Source: Eubacteriales bacterium
GTDB lineage: Bacteria > Bacillota > Clostridia > Lachnospirales > Lachnospiraceae
Reading direction: 5' to 3'
Assembly (NCBI GenBank): GCA_030524175.1
Contig: JAUNHC010000002.1
Span: forward strand, 1-64,000
Length of the DNA stretch: 64,000 bases
Below are positions 18,225-25,901 of this stretch, piece after piece. Under the pieces are notes generated by a model. That model was not told the DNA's origin. It worked only from the letters and a program-made list of their open reading frames with translations, and ran no database searches. The position numbers and the translations under genes were made by a program. Each line of letters opens with the position of its first letter. Position 1 is the stretch's first letter.

Positions 18225-18553
18225 CGTTTAGAAATTTTATGTGTAAAGGTGTTTTAGTATTTGCAGGGCTTGCATTGCTCGGATGGTTAGGACAGTATAT
18301 TTATATTGTGAATGGAGAAATTGACTGGTTCAGATTAATGCTGGTATATGGAATTCCTGTTGGGATTCCACATATGTTTCTTGTTATTCCCTGGCATTGG
18401 GATGTTTCGGGTATGCTTTGTATGATTGCATTGTGTGTGATTGTAGGCGGTATGTTCGGATGCGTGATCGCAGTATGGCTTGGAATAAGAGCAGTATGGT
18501 ATATAGTCGGTTTTCCAATCAGCAGGATTGTGACAGTACATAGAAGAGAGTAA
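18221..18553 (+). CDS. DUF6050-like small membrane protein
   Basis: This 110-residue protein starts in an ATGA overlap with recombinase 4. It has three or four hydrophobic segments (about residues 8 to 32, 38 to 58, 63 to 85 and 88 to 102) and a short basic C terminus. The pattern matches, from memory, the DUF6050 family, which often follows recombinase genes in Clostridia ICEs. A terminator closes the operon just after it. Function unknown. Confidence 0.7.
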   Translation: MTFRNFMCKGVLVFAGLALLGWLGQYIYIVNGEIDWFRLMLVYGIPVGIPHMFLVIPWHWDVSGMLCMIALCVIVGGMFGCVIAVWLGIRAVWYIVGFPISRIVTVHRRE

Positions 18554-18564
18554 TAGAGATATGA

Positions 18565-18594
18565 CCACAGGTGTGATGCCTGTGGTTTTATTTT
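18565..18594 (+). terminator. Terminator of the recombinase operon
   Basis: CCACAGG pairs with CCTGTGG around a 7-nt loop, followed by TTTTATTTT. Confidence 0.85.
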
Positions 18595-18659
18595 ACCGTT
18601 TATCAGATATGAAAATTATGATAGAATATGAAACAGTATATAAATGGGAGAGATGAAAT

Positions 18660-19979
18660 ATGTTTGACGATGAAAAATGTCTGTGTGGATCCGGTCGTAT
18701 GTACAGTATATGCTGTAAGCCATTTAGCGGATTGGGAATAGAAGGATATAAAAAAGAAATTGGCAGTAAAAATTATATTAAAGCATACTATATAGCAGTT
18801 GCAATGCTTTCGGACTACTTGGAAAATGTAAAGAAACATACGAATAGGGCATTAAAAGAGAATCCTGTGTTTGGACAATACTTATTGCAGATGGATGTTA
18901 ATACTTTATCGGAATTGTCAGATCGAATCTTCCAGTGCATACCAGATGGAAATAACGATAACTGGGGAGAACGATTTGAGTCGATAAAAGATTTGGTAGA
19001 TGCGGAAGATTGGAAAAATGAATGTGTGTATTATCAGCTTCTATATTATACGCTGAATAATGATAAGGGTAGATTTTCAGAACAGATTGAAGCTATTGCA
19101 AGAAACATTAAAGTTGATATGCATACGGATCAGAGAACATTGGAGTTGTTGCAATCAGTATTATTACCGACAGGGGAATTAACTAAGCTGCTTGCATTGG
19201 ACGATATTTTGATTGAAAAGACGGATGATTCTTTTATGAAATTGAAATATAAGTTTGATAAAGCAATACAGTTTTCATTGGTTTCTGACAATAATGGTGC
19301 AAAAGACATTGCAGATGAAGTAATAGAGGAATTGGAAAAAGGCATTCTATATACAGAAGACGAATTATATTCTCAGGATGTTTCTGCTCAAATATATGAA
19401 ATGTATTTTGATTTTGATCCAGATTCAAAATGGCTCGAAAAATCTCTGCAAATACGTGAACAGATGAAAACAGAGAGATTTAATAAATCCGGAAAAGCAA
19501 AATACTATTCTGATGTTGCCTATACATACTGGAAAATGGGGAATTATGAAGCTGCAGAACAGAGTTTTCGTACAAGCCTTGGATATGAAGAAAGACCATT
19601 TGCACAGATATACTTGATGGATTGTCTGGTGGAACAAAATAAAGTCAAGAACTTGAAAGAATATCTGAATAGCGTGGAATTTAAAGATCTGGGTGTGGAT
19701 AGTATTGACTTCCTTATAATTTTAGGAAATGCGGCTATTCGTTTAAACGATACGTCAAGTATCGAATTGCTGAAAGAGTATCTCAAGGATATGAGAGTGT
19801 ATGTTCCGTATTTTAAGTTTTGCTTGAAAGAATTGGAATTAGAACTGGAAAAGAAAAGTGGAAAGATTATGAGATTGCTTAATAAACTTAGTCCATTGAA
19901 AGATTACCTGATATTACAACCTCAGATAAATGGAATGGGAATTAATCTTGGAAAATTGCTGGATGATATGAAGAAATAA
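18660..19979 (+). CDS. SEC-C motif protein with TPR-like repeats
   Basis: This 439-residue protein begins with a SEC-C zinc motif at residues 7 to 19 (CLCGSGRMYSICC). The rest is predicted helical and TPR-like, for example YSDVAYTYWKMGNYEAAEQS near residue 285. SEC-C motifs bind zinc and occur in SecA and in many mobile-element proteins. It is a single gene between two terminators, so it looks like independently expressed cargo. A defence or host-interaction role is possible but not shown. Confidence 0.75.
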   Translation: MFDDEKCLCGSGRMYSICCKPFSGLGIEGYKKEIGSKNYIKAYYIAVAMLSDYLENVKKHTNRALKENPVFGQYLLQMDVNTLSELSDRIFQCIPDGNNDNWGERFESIKDLVDAEDWKNECVYYQLLYYTLNNDKGRFSEQIEAIARNIKVDMHTDQRTLELLQSVLLPTGELTKLLALDDILIEKTDDSFMKLKYKFDKAIQFSLVSDNNGAKDIADEVIEELEKGILYTEDELYSQDVSAQIYEMYFDFDPDSKWLEKSLQIREQMKTERFNKSGKAKYYSDVAYTYWKMGNYEAAEQSFRTSLGYEERPFAQIYLMDCLVEQNKVKNLKEYLNSVEFKDLGVDSIDFLIILGNAAIRLNDTSSIELLKEYLKDMRVYVPYFKFCLKELELELEKKSGKIMRLLNKLSPLKDYLILQPQINGMGINLGKLLDDMKK

Positions 19980-19996
19980 AATGTTCAGAATAAGTG

Positions 19997-20026
19997 AGGG
20001 AGACACGATTTATATGGTGTCTCCCT
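19997..20026. terminator. Terminator between convergent genes
   Basis: AGGGAGACAC pairs perfectly with GTGTCTCCCT around a 10-nt loop, with a short T run. It separates the SEC-C gene from the convergent XRE regulator and probably serves both strands. Confidence 0.8.
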
Positions 20027-20041
20027 TTATGCTTATAATGA

Positions 20042-20665
20042 TTAGTTGATGTGACGCATACACTCTTTTAATACCTGGGCAGATTTGAAAATCCATTCCA
20101 GCTCCTGTGGTGTACAGTCGGACAATAAAGCTTGTATTTTTTGATAAGAGGGATCTGAAAAGGTCAAGTCAGGAAAATCTACAGTTGTATTCTTGACAGG
20201 AGCAGTTTTGTGAATTTCTGTATTGTCGTCAAGAAGCTGGTTTTCTAATTCCATTAGTGCCTGCGTATATTCTTCATTTTCAGAATCTATCATCTTATTC
20301 AAAAAATTTACATAAGTACAGAGTTTTTGGTTGATCAGCGGATTCTCAAATGAAATGGCAAGAGAATCAGGAATGATGTCACCATTCTCATCTTTCTGTG
20401 AAATGAAATTGATATTTAGCTGCTCATTCATTTTAAAAATTAAAGAGAGCAGGTCAGAAATTGTATGAATATCAAAATCCATGAAAACATTAATACTGAT
20501 TCCAAGAGCCTGAGAAATTTTCAAAAGTTGCTCTGGCTTTGGTTTGCGTTCATCGGATTCATATTTTTGTAAAGTACTTATGCTTAAACCAGTAGCCTGT
20601 ACAAGCTGATCTTGCGTAAAACCATGTAAAGTTCTAAAGTATTTTATTTTTTCTCCAACGGTCAT
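20042..20665 (-). CDS. XRE-family regulator next to the partition genes
   Basis: The ATG at 20665 has GGAGGA upstream on the minus strand, giving 207 residues; the longer frame to 20716 lacks support. The N-terminal HTH spans about residues 5 to 60 (FTQDQLVQATGLSISTLQKY). The rest is an acidic ligand- or protein-binding domain without a recognised family. It is divergent from the ParM-like gene, and three iterons lie between them. It may control the partition operon (inference). Confidence 0.85.
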   Translation of the reverse strand: MTVGEKIKYFRTLHGFTQDQLVQATGLSISTLQKYESDERKPKPEQLLKISQALGISINVFMDFDIHTISDLLSLIFKMNEQLNINFISQKDENGDIIPDSLAISFENPLINQKLCTYVNFLNKMIDSENEEYTQALMELENQLLDDNTEIHKTAPVKNTTVDFPDLTFSDPSYQKIQALLSDCTPQELEWIFKSAQVLKECMRHIN

Positions 20666-20735
20666 GATTGCTTCCTCCATAGCTTGGATTATATCATAAT
20701 TTCTCTTGGATTGCACAAAAAACTGTAAAAATGTA

Positions 20736-20764
20736 TTGACACATACAAATGTATGGTATATATT
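20736..20764 (+). promoter_or_regulatory. Promoter of the ParM/ParR-like operon
   Basis: A perfect -35 TTGACA (20736-20741) and a -10 TATATT (20759-20764) are separated by 17 bases. The spacer contains the first iteron and the inverted repeat CATAC-AAAT-GTATG, so occupation of the iteron would block the promoter. Confidence 0.8.
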
Positions 20765-20814
20765 AATAACACATACAAAAGTAATATTTAAGTAAAACTA
20801 GACATACAAAAGTG
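20741..20814. repeat. Three iterons, candidate centromere/operator
   Basis: ACATACAAATGTA (20741), ACATACAAAAGTA (20771) and ACATACAAAAGTG (20802) are near-identical direct repeats on one face of the helix, 30 and 31 bases apart. An additional inverted repeat pairs TATTTAAGTAA (20785-20795) with TTACTTAAATA (20836-20846). Their position upstream of a ParM-like actin fits a type II parC site bound by a ParR protein; they could instead be XRE operators. Confidence 0.65.
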
Positions 20815-20917
20815 ATAGCAAGTTGCAGGTAAGTATTACTTAAATACAAGCAGTTTTAACAATTATTATTATGTCAGTGTCACTTAAAGTACAGTTAAAA
20901 AACAGGAGGAAAAAGCG

Positions 20918-21853
20918 ATGGCAGAAATGATTTTTGGAATTGATCATGGAAATGGGAATATGAAGGGAGAAAATGTATGCTTCCCATGTGGACTTGTCAG
21001 ATACACTTCGGAGCCGGGAAGGTTTATGAATGAAGATATTCTTGAGTATCAAGGTACATTTTATACCCTTTCAGAAACAAGGATGCCATTTAAGGCAGAT
21101 AAAACAGTAGATGAAGACTACTTTGTTCTTACATTGTTTACATTAGCATTGGAAGCAAAGAGTAGAGGACTTACCTTGACTGGAAAAGACGTTGTGCTTG
21201 GTGTGGGATTGCCACCAGCAGATTTTGGACAGCAGGCTCCGAGCTTCAAACGATACTTCACGGAACATACCAAACATGGTATTTCTTTCAAATTCAATGG
21301 AAAATCAGTAAACTGCTATTTGAGAGATATATTTGTAAGTCCACAGAATTTTGCAGCAGTTATGTGTTTTAAATCAAGTCTCTTGAAAAAATATCGAACA
21401 GTAAACTGTATTGATATTGGGGATGGTACAGTGGATCTTTTAGTAATCAGAAATGGAAAACCGGATTTATCCGTTCGTGTCAGTGACCGTTCTGGTATGG
21501 CAGTTCTCCGTTCTGAAATATCGAATGCAATTCAACAAAATTATGGTATTCACTTGGATTCTTCTGATGTGGAACAGGTACTGATGCAGGAAGAAACTAT
21601 TTTAGATGAAGAAATAGTTCTTGAGATTCAGAGAATGGCGGAGAATTGGTTACAGCGTATCATCAATAAATTACATACCCATGTGACAGATTTCAGAACA
21701 AATCCGGCGGTTTTTCTTGGGGGAGGAAGCCTTCTGTTGAGAAAACAGATTGAAAACTCCACGGAATTTAAATATGTAGAATTCATTGAAGATGTTCGTG
21801 CCAATGCCATTGGATACGAAAAACTGACTGCAGCACGTCTGCGTAGAGGGTAG
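20918..21853 (+). CDS. ParM/StbA-like actin ATPase
   Basis: This 311-residue protein shows actin-fold ATPase motifs: phosphate-1 GIDHGNGNMKG (residues 7 to 17), phosphate-2 IDIGDGTVDLLVI (about 164) and an adenosine loop FLGGGSLLL (about 266). ParM-type filaments push plasmid copies apart when bound by ParR at parC. AGGAGG precedes the ATG. The ParR-like gene follows within 10 bases and the iterons lie upstream, so a complete type II partition module is present. On an ICE it would stabilise the excised circular form. Confidence 0.85.
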   Translation: MAEMIFGIDHGNGNMKGENVCFPCGLVRYTSEPGRFMNEDILEYQGTFYTLSETRMPFKADKTVDEDYFVLTLFTLALEAKSRGLTLTGKDVVLGVGLPPADFGQQAPSFKRYFTEHTKHGISFKFNGKSVNCYLRDIFVSPQNFAAVMCFKSSLLKKYRTVNCIDIGDGTVDLLVIRNGKPDLSVRVSDRSGMAVLRSEISNAIQQNYGIHLDSSDVEQVLMQEETILDEEIVLEIQRMAENWLQRIINKLHTHVTDFRTNPAVFLGGGSLLLRKQIENSTEFKYVEFIEDVRANAIGYEKLTAARLRRG

Positions 21854-21862
21854 GTGGTGCTT

Positions 21863-22222
21863 ATGGGACAGATAAAGGTTGTGCTGATATTCAATGAAGA
21901 TGACGAGCGTCAGAGAGAAGCCGGAGAATATCTGAAAACAAAGAAAAGGTGCAAGACAGCCCTGGTTACGGAGTTGGTTCATGCGTGGCTGAAAAATAAC
22001 GAAGCGGAAGGGTATTCAGACCATTTGTCAGGAACAGTGAGCATTGAAACAATAAAAAGACAATTGCTTCAGGACAAAAATTTTCTTTCACAGATAGAAA
22101 AATCCATGAATGGAGTAGGTGACCAGAAGATAGCAGAATCGGAGCCAGAAGAAAGTGAAAATCTTGATTTGGATGAAGATCTGATGCTTGCTGGACTGTC
22201 GATGTTTGAAACAGAGATTTAA
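21863..22222 (+). CDS. ParR-like partition adaptor
   Basis: The start is taken at the ATG at 21863, with AGGTGG just upstream; GTG codons at 21854 and 21857 are alternatives. The 119-residue protein has a compact, RHH-compatible N-terminal half (IKVVLIFNEDDERQREAGEY). Its C-terminal half is acidic and flexible (LDLDEDLMLAGLSMFETEI), the part that contacts the filament in ParR proteins. Sequence similarity to known ParR is weak, so the call rests mainly on size and position behind the ParM-like gene. Confidence 0.7.
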   Translation: MGQIKVVLIFNEDDERQREAGEYLKTKKRCKTALVTELVHAWLKNNEAEGYSDHLSGTVSIETIKRQLLQDKNFLSQIEKSMNGVGDQKIAESEPEESENLDLDEDLMLAGLSMFETEI

Positions 22223-22241
22223 GATATAAATTATTTCCATA

Positions 22242-22270
22242 GTCGTTGGCAGAAATGTCAGCGACTTTTT
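22242..22270 (+). terminator. Terminator of the partition operon
   Basis: GTCGTTGGC pairs with GTCAGCGAC (with wobble pairs) and is followed by TTTTT. Confidence 0.75.
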
Positions 22271-22339
22271 CCGTATCTTGTATAAAGAAAAATAATGTGA
22301 TAGCATATTTATCATATAGGGCATTGGGGAGGTGCTGTA

Positions 22340-22885
22340 ATGAGATGGGATAAAAAGGATATTCCGCATAAAGGTTGGACTGAAATTGGGATGGAAGACT
22401 TAGGAGAGGAAGCGGAGTTTGGAGAAGAAATTGAATACGAACAGTGCGAGATGTGTGGTAATGAGAAGATTCGTTATGTACATATTATGACGCATCCGGA
22501 ATTTAGAGGAGAACTGAGAGTAGGGTGCATATGTGCCTGTCATATGACCAATGATTATGAAAATCCAGAATCAAGAGAAAGAGACTTGAAAAACCGTGTA
22601 CAACGAAAAAAGAACTTCATGAAGAAAGAATGGCGTAAAGTGCTTCGAACCGGAAATTACACCTTGAGATACAAAGGGGAAAATATCACTATTATGCGTA
22701 GTAAATATGGACCTGGTTGGGGAGTTATTTATGATGGAGAGTATTGCTGGGAATATCATGGAAAGAAGATATATGATTTTGATACAGCAAGGTTAGTTGC
22801 ATTTAATTTGTTTGACGAAATGTATAATTCAAGAAGGCAGGCTCAACCATATTGGGATGGCAATCGTTGGCTATATCAAGAATAA
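22340..22885 (+). CDS. Hypothetical protein with Cys/His metal-site motif
   Basis: This 181-residue protein has a good ribosome site (GGGGAGG). The N-terminal third is acidic. Around residues 36 to 65 lie CEMCG and, after about 20 residues, GCICACHM, a likely zinc site. The C-terminal half has basic stretches (VQRKKNFMKKEWRK) and strands with several Trp and Tyr residues. I do not recognise the family with confidence. It stands alone between two terminators and is convergent with the caspase-like gene. Confidence 0.65.
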   Translation: MRWDKKDIPHKGWTEIGMEDLGEEAEFGEEIEYEQCEMCGNEKIRYVHIMTHPEFRGELRVGCICACHMTNDYENPESRERDLKNRVQRKKNFMKKEWRKVLRTGNYTLRYKGENITIMRSKYGPGWGVIYDGEYCWEYHGKKIYDFDTARLVAFNLFDEMYNSRRQAQPYWDGNRWLYQE

Positions 22886-22893
22886 ATGATTTG

Positions 22894-22936
22894 TACTGCT
22901 GATAAGTAGTAAACTACATATCAGCAGTATTCTTTT
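22894..22936. terminator. Bidirectional terminator between convergent genes
   Basis: TACTGCTGATA pairs perfectly with TATCAGCAGTA, followed by TTCTTTTT on the plus strand. The stem lies between the hypothetical gene and the convergent caspase-like gene. Confidence 0.85.
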
Positions 22937-24300
22937 TAAAAGGTAAAGGATGCGTTTATCTGATTTCCAGAAATGGGATCAAATTTTATAAATTCACCAA
23001 TAAGGTTTCGTGCTTTTGTACCGCCTAACTGTGCTGCTACTTCTGAATCTGCAATATATCCAGAACCAAGAGAAAGTTCAGAAATTTTGTCAGCATTTTT
23101 AATGGTTATTGAACCATTTTTAACGGTCATTCGTTCAGAAGATTTTGAAAGATTGGTTTTTACAAGGAGAATATAATTGTCTGGAAGATTTGTAACTATT
23201 GTAATGAGATTATTTGCTTTTATAACATCAAAAGTAACAGACAATTCTTTTCCGATTTCAGGTAGTTCAGGTTGCATGCTTGCTGGCAATGGTGGAATTT
23301 CTCCCATTCTGATTTGTCGACCATTATAATGCCATGTATAATTTTCATCACATGTAAAAAACTTTTCTCCTCGGAATAATCCGTGAAATGTAACAAATTT
23401 TGATTCATCTTCAGAAAGCAGAGGGAGTTTTACACCTTTATCTGTAAAAATTTTATTATCTACTTTTCTAAATTTCCATACAGCATCTAAGAAACTAATA
23501 TTAAAATATTGAGCAGCATCAATGAAAATCAAATCATCCCCATGAAAATAACCGTATTTATCAGTATAATCATCTCCATATTTTTTAACAAATTGATATA
23601 CTGCTTCATCGGAATCATCGTAATGAAGTTCTTTATGTAGAATGACTTTATCCAGAAGTGCATTAACACTGGCTGGAATTTGCATTTGATATTTAGAATA
23701 CACGTTCCGGCGAATTCGAGTGAATAAATCATCTACATCAATATTAGGAGTCAAAATCTCATCACAGATTGCTTCGGTAAATGGACTCATCTGGTTTGTA
23801 ATTCCTATGGAATTCTGCTGAAATAAAGTTCCGTATGCTATATATACATTTTCAGCCGAAGTTATTTCTGAAAAATATCCTTTTGATAATCCAAAGTCAG
23901 AACGGCAGGCGTCAAGAATAAGAATAAGCCGACCTTTCCCTTTATATACGGAAATAATATCTTGAATGTTTATAGCAGAAGAGTCTATGTTTTTGTTATG
24001 GTCATATAGGGGTGCAAAATCAGTAGGATAAATATAATTATTACCATTGTTATGACCGCCATGACCAGAAAAATAGACAATGTGAATTGCGTCGGAAGGA
24101 GAGCCGGCAGCATTATCCTCTAAAGCCGGTATGAATTGAGCTTTTGAAGCATCTTCTATTTTTTTTACTTCAAAATCAATTTGTGAAAGCCTTTTGTACA
24201 TAGCTTGAATATCATATTTAACACCAGGTAAATTATTAGGTGCTAGACAAGGGGAACTAAGATAGTTACCTGCTGAAAAAAGTATAGCATTTTTTTTCAT
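22936..24300 (-). CDS. Caspase-like (C14/metacaspase) protease
   Basis: The ATG at 24300 follows GGAGG on the minus strand, giving 454 residues; the longer upstream frame is not supported. Residues 1 to about 240 form a caspase-type p20/p10 region with the catalytic dyad: His80 in YFSGHGG and Cys132 in LDACRSD. The middle (about 250 to 340) is of unknown fold, and the C-terminal 110 residues are beta-rich, probably Ig-like. There is no signal peptide or membrane helix, so it should act in the cytosol. The XRE gene lies upstream on the same strand. Bacterial caspase-like proteases occur in several anti-phage defence systems; such a role here is inference. Confidence 0.85.
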   Translation of the reverse strand: MKKNAILFSAGNYLSSPCLAPNNLPGVKYDIQAMYKRLSQIDFEVKKIEDASKAQFIPALEDNAAGSPSDAIHIVYFSGHGGHNNGNNYIYPTDFAPLYDHNKNIDSSAINIQDIISVYKGKGRLILILDACRSDFGLSKGYFSEITSAENVYIAYGTLFQQNSIGITNQMSPFTEAICDEILTPNIDVDDLFTRIRRNVYSKYQMQIPASVNALLDKVILHKELHYDDSDEAVYQFVKKYGDDYTDKYGYFHGDDLIFIDAAQYFNISFLDAVWKFRKVDNKIFTDKGVKLPLLSEDESKFVTFHGLFRGEKFFTCDENYTWHYNGRQIRMGEIPPLPASMQPELPEIGKELSVTFDVIKANNLITIVTNLPDNYILLVKTNLSKSSERMTVKNGSITIKNADKISELSLGSGYIADSEVAAQLGGTKARNLIGEFIKFDPISGNQINASFTF

Positions 24301-24362
24301 AAGAGACCTCCATAGTTTACAATGTAAGAATGCAAGAAAGCAAGACCGCAAAAGTATAAAAG

Positions 24363-24396
24363 AAGGATGCAGAAACATTAGAATTTCTGCATCCTT
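24363..24396 (-). terminator. Perfect 13-bp hairpin between the XRE and caspase-like genes
   Basis: AAGGATGCAGAAA and TTTCTGCATCCTT pair perfectly around an 8-nt loop, and on the minus strand TTCTTTTA follows. It lies immediately after the XRE stop and could terminate or attenuate read-through into the caspase-like gene. Confidence 0.7.
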
Positions 24397-24399
24397 AAA

Positions 24400-24753
24400 T
24401 TATTTACCCGGCTTGAAGTTGCGTAATGCAGTTTTTGACGATTTAATAATTTCCAGTAAAAATGCTTTTTCCTGATCGCTACAATCAGAAGTAAGTTCTT
24501 TTATATCAGCATCAAATTTAGAAACCAATACAGGGGTATTGTCATATAAGAGCTGATCTACAGTTGTATCAAGGCTTTGTGCAATTCCAAGTAATGTTGC
24601 CAGACTTAGTTTTGTATGTCCATTTTCAATGCTGCTGACATAGGTAGGGACAACGTCAATCATATTTGAAAGTGTTTCCTGAGTCATCTTTTTTGACAGA
24701 CGTGCAGTGCGTATTCGTTTTCCGATAGCAAGGTAATCAATATCTACTTCCAA
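24400..24753 (-). CDS. XRE-family regulator paired with the caspase-like gene
   Basis: The start is taken at a TTG (24753), since AGGAGG lies eight bases before it; the GTG at 24762 would abut the ribosome site. The 117-residue protein has an N-terminal HTH (MTQETLSNMIDVVPTYVSSI) and a short helical C terminus. It sits directly upstream of the caspase-like gene on the same strand and is divergent from the RepA-like operon. Two 13-bp direct repeats in the shared upstream region are candidate operators. Confidence 0.85.
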   Translation of the reverse strand: MEVDIDYLAIGKRIRTARLSKKMTQETLSNMIDVVPTYVSSIENGHTKLSLATLLGIAQSLDTTVDQLLYDNTPVLVSKFDADIKELTSDCSDQEKAFLLEIIKSSKTALRNFKPGK

Positions 24754-24826
24754 ACCTGTCACCTCCTAGACTTTGACTATTGGTTAATGTTTTCGATGAA
24801 ACTCCACACATATTTGATATTCTATA

Positions 24827-24855
24827 TTGTAATCCCAAAAGAGATATATTATAAT
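24827..24855 (+). promoter_or_regulatory. Promoter of the RepA-like/integrase operon
   Basis: A -35 box TTGTAA (24827-24832) and a -10 box TATAAT (24850-24855) are separated by 17 bases, upstream of the ATPase gene. Confidence 0.7.
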
Positions 24856-24863
24856 GAAACATA

Positions 24864-24906
24864 AGTAGAAGTTTAGTGTAATTATTCACATGTAGTAGAA
24901 GATTAG
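24864..24906. repeat. Pair of 13-bp direct repeats downstream of the promoter
   Basis: AGTAGAAGTTTAG (24864-24876) and AGTAGAAGATTAG (24894-24906) differ by one base and start exactly 30 bases apart. They lie just after the likely transcription start, suiting a repressor site for the adjacent XRE protein. Confidence 0.55.
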
Positions 24907-24929
24907 AAAATACACCGGGGGCATCAAAT

Positions 24930-25901
24930 TTGGAGAGTACAATTTCAGGTGTTGAGTTTTATTCAAATGTGAAAGCCTCGGAGGTGGAATGGATATGGTA
25001 TCCATATATTCCTTGCGGAAAAATTACAATGTTGCAGGGTGATCCGGGCGAAGGAAAATCAACACTGATAATTCATATTGCAGCGATATTGACAAAAGGC
25101 GGGTATTTACCGGATGGGCAAAAGATTAAGAAGCCAGAAATGGTTATATACCAATGTTCTGAAGATGGAAAAGGAGACACGATAAAACCAAGACTTGAAC
25201 AGGCTGGGGCAGATTGTAATAGAGTTGCATTTATTAAAGAAGATAATGGGGAACTCACACTGGAAGATGAACGCATAAAAAATGCAATCATACAGATCGG
25301 TGCAAAGATGGTTGTACTTGATCCGATCCAAGCATTTATTGGTCATAATGGAAATATGGCTAATGCAGTAAAAATGAGAGAAACATTGTCTAAATTATCA
25401 AAAGTTGCAGAGGAAACGAATTGTGCAATCATATTAGTTGGTCATATGACAAAAACCAATGGTGGAAAACAGATTTATAGGGGACTTGGCAGCATTGATA
25501 TAGCTGCAGCTGCAAGAAGTATTCTTATGGTATCCAGAGATAAGGAAGATCCGTGGAAAAGATATATGTTTCCGGTTAAATCAAGTCTTGCACCAGAAGG
25601 CGAGCCGATTGGATTTGAGTTAGACAAAGAAAAAGGGTTTCATTGGATTGGAAAATGCCAGATAGATATTGAAGAATTATTGACCGTTGAAAGAAGTACA
25701 GCAAAAAAGGATATAGCGATTAAATATCTGCAAACGATGTTGGCTACGGAAGATTTACCAAGTACCTATATATACGAAAAAATGAAAGAATATGGTATCT
25801 CAAAGAGGACTGTGCAGGAAGCAAAGAAGATTGCTGGAATAAAAGCGTATAAAAAAGGAAAGAATTGGTATTGGCATATGGAAGTGGAGGACAGCATATG
25901 A
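24930..25901 (+). CDS. RepA-like RecA-fold ATPase
   Basis: This 323-residue protein starts at a TTG behind a CCGGGGG stretch. It is an AAA_25/RepA-type hexameric ATPase: Walker A GDPGEGKST near residue 37, Walker B MVVLDPIQAF near 128, and a later LVGHMTK sensor-like motif. The last 70 residues resemble a winged-helix DNA-binding domain (SKRTVQEAKKIAGIKAYKKG). Such proteins act as replicative helicases or initiation factors for plasmids and ICEs. The gene overlaps the integrase gene by four bases, coupling replication and integration functions. Confidence 0.85.
   Translation: MESTISGVEFYSNVKASEVEWIWYPYIPCGKITMLQGDPGEGKSTLIIHIAAILTKGGYLPDGQKIKKPEMVIYQCSEDGKGDTIKPRLEQAGADCNRVAFIKEDNGELTLEDERIKNAIIQIGAKMVVLDPIQAFIGHNGNMANAVKMRETLSKLSKVAEETNCAIILVGHMTKTNGGKQIYRGLGSIDIAAAARSILMVSRDKEDPWKRYMFPVKSSLAPEGEPIGFELDKEKGFHWIGKCQIDIEELLTVERSTAKKDIAIKYLQTMLATEDLPSTYIYEKMKEYGISKRTVQEAKKIAGIKAYKKGKNWYWHMEVEDSI

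Noticed and set aside
20741-20814. Regularly spaced repeats as a possible CRISPR array
   Set aside because: Only three 13-base units with 17 to 18-base spacers that form part of a promoter; no cas genes nearby. They are better explained as iterons or operators.
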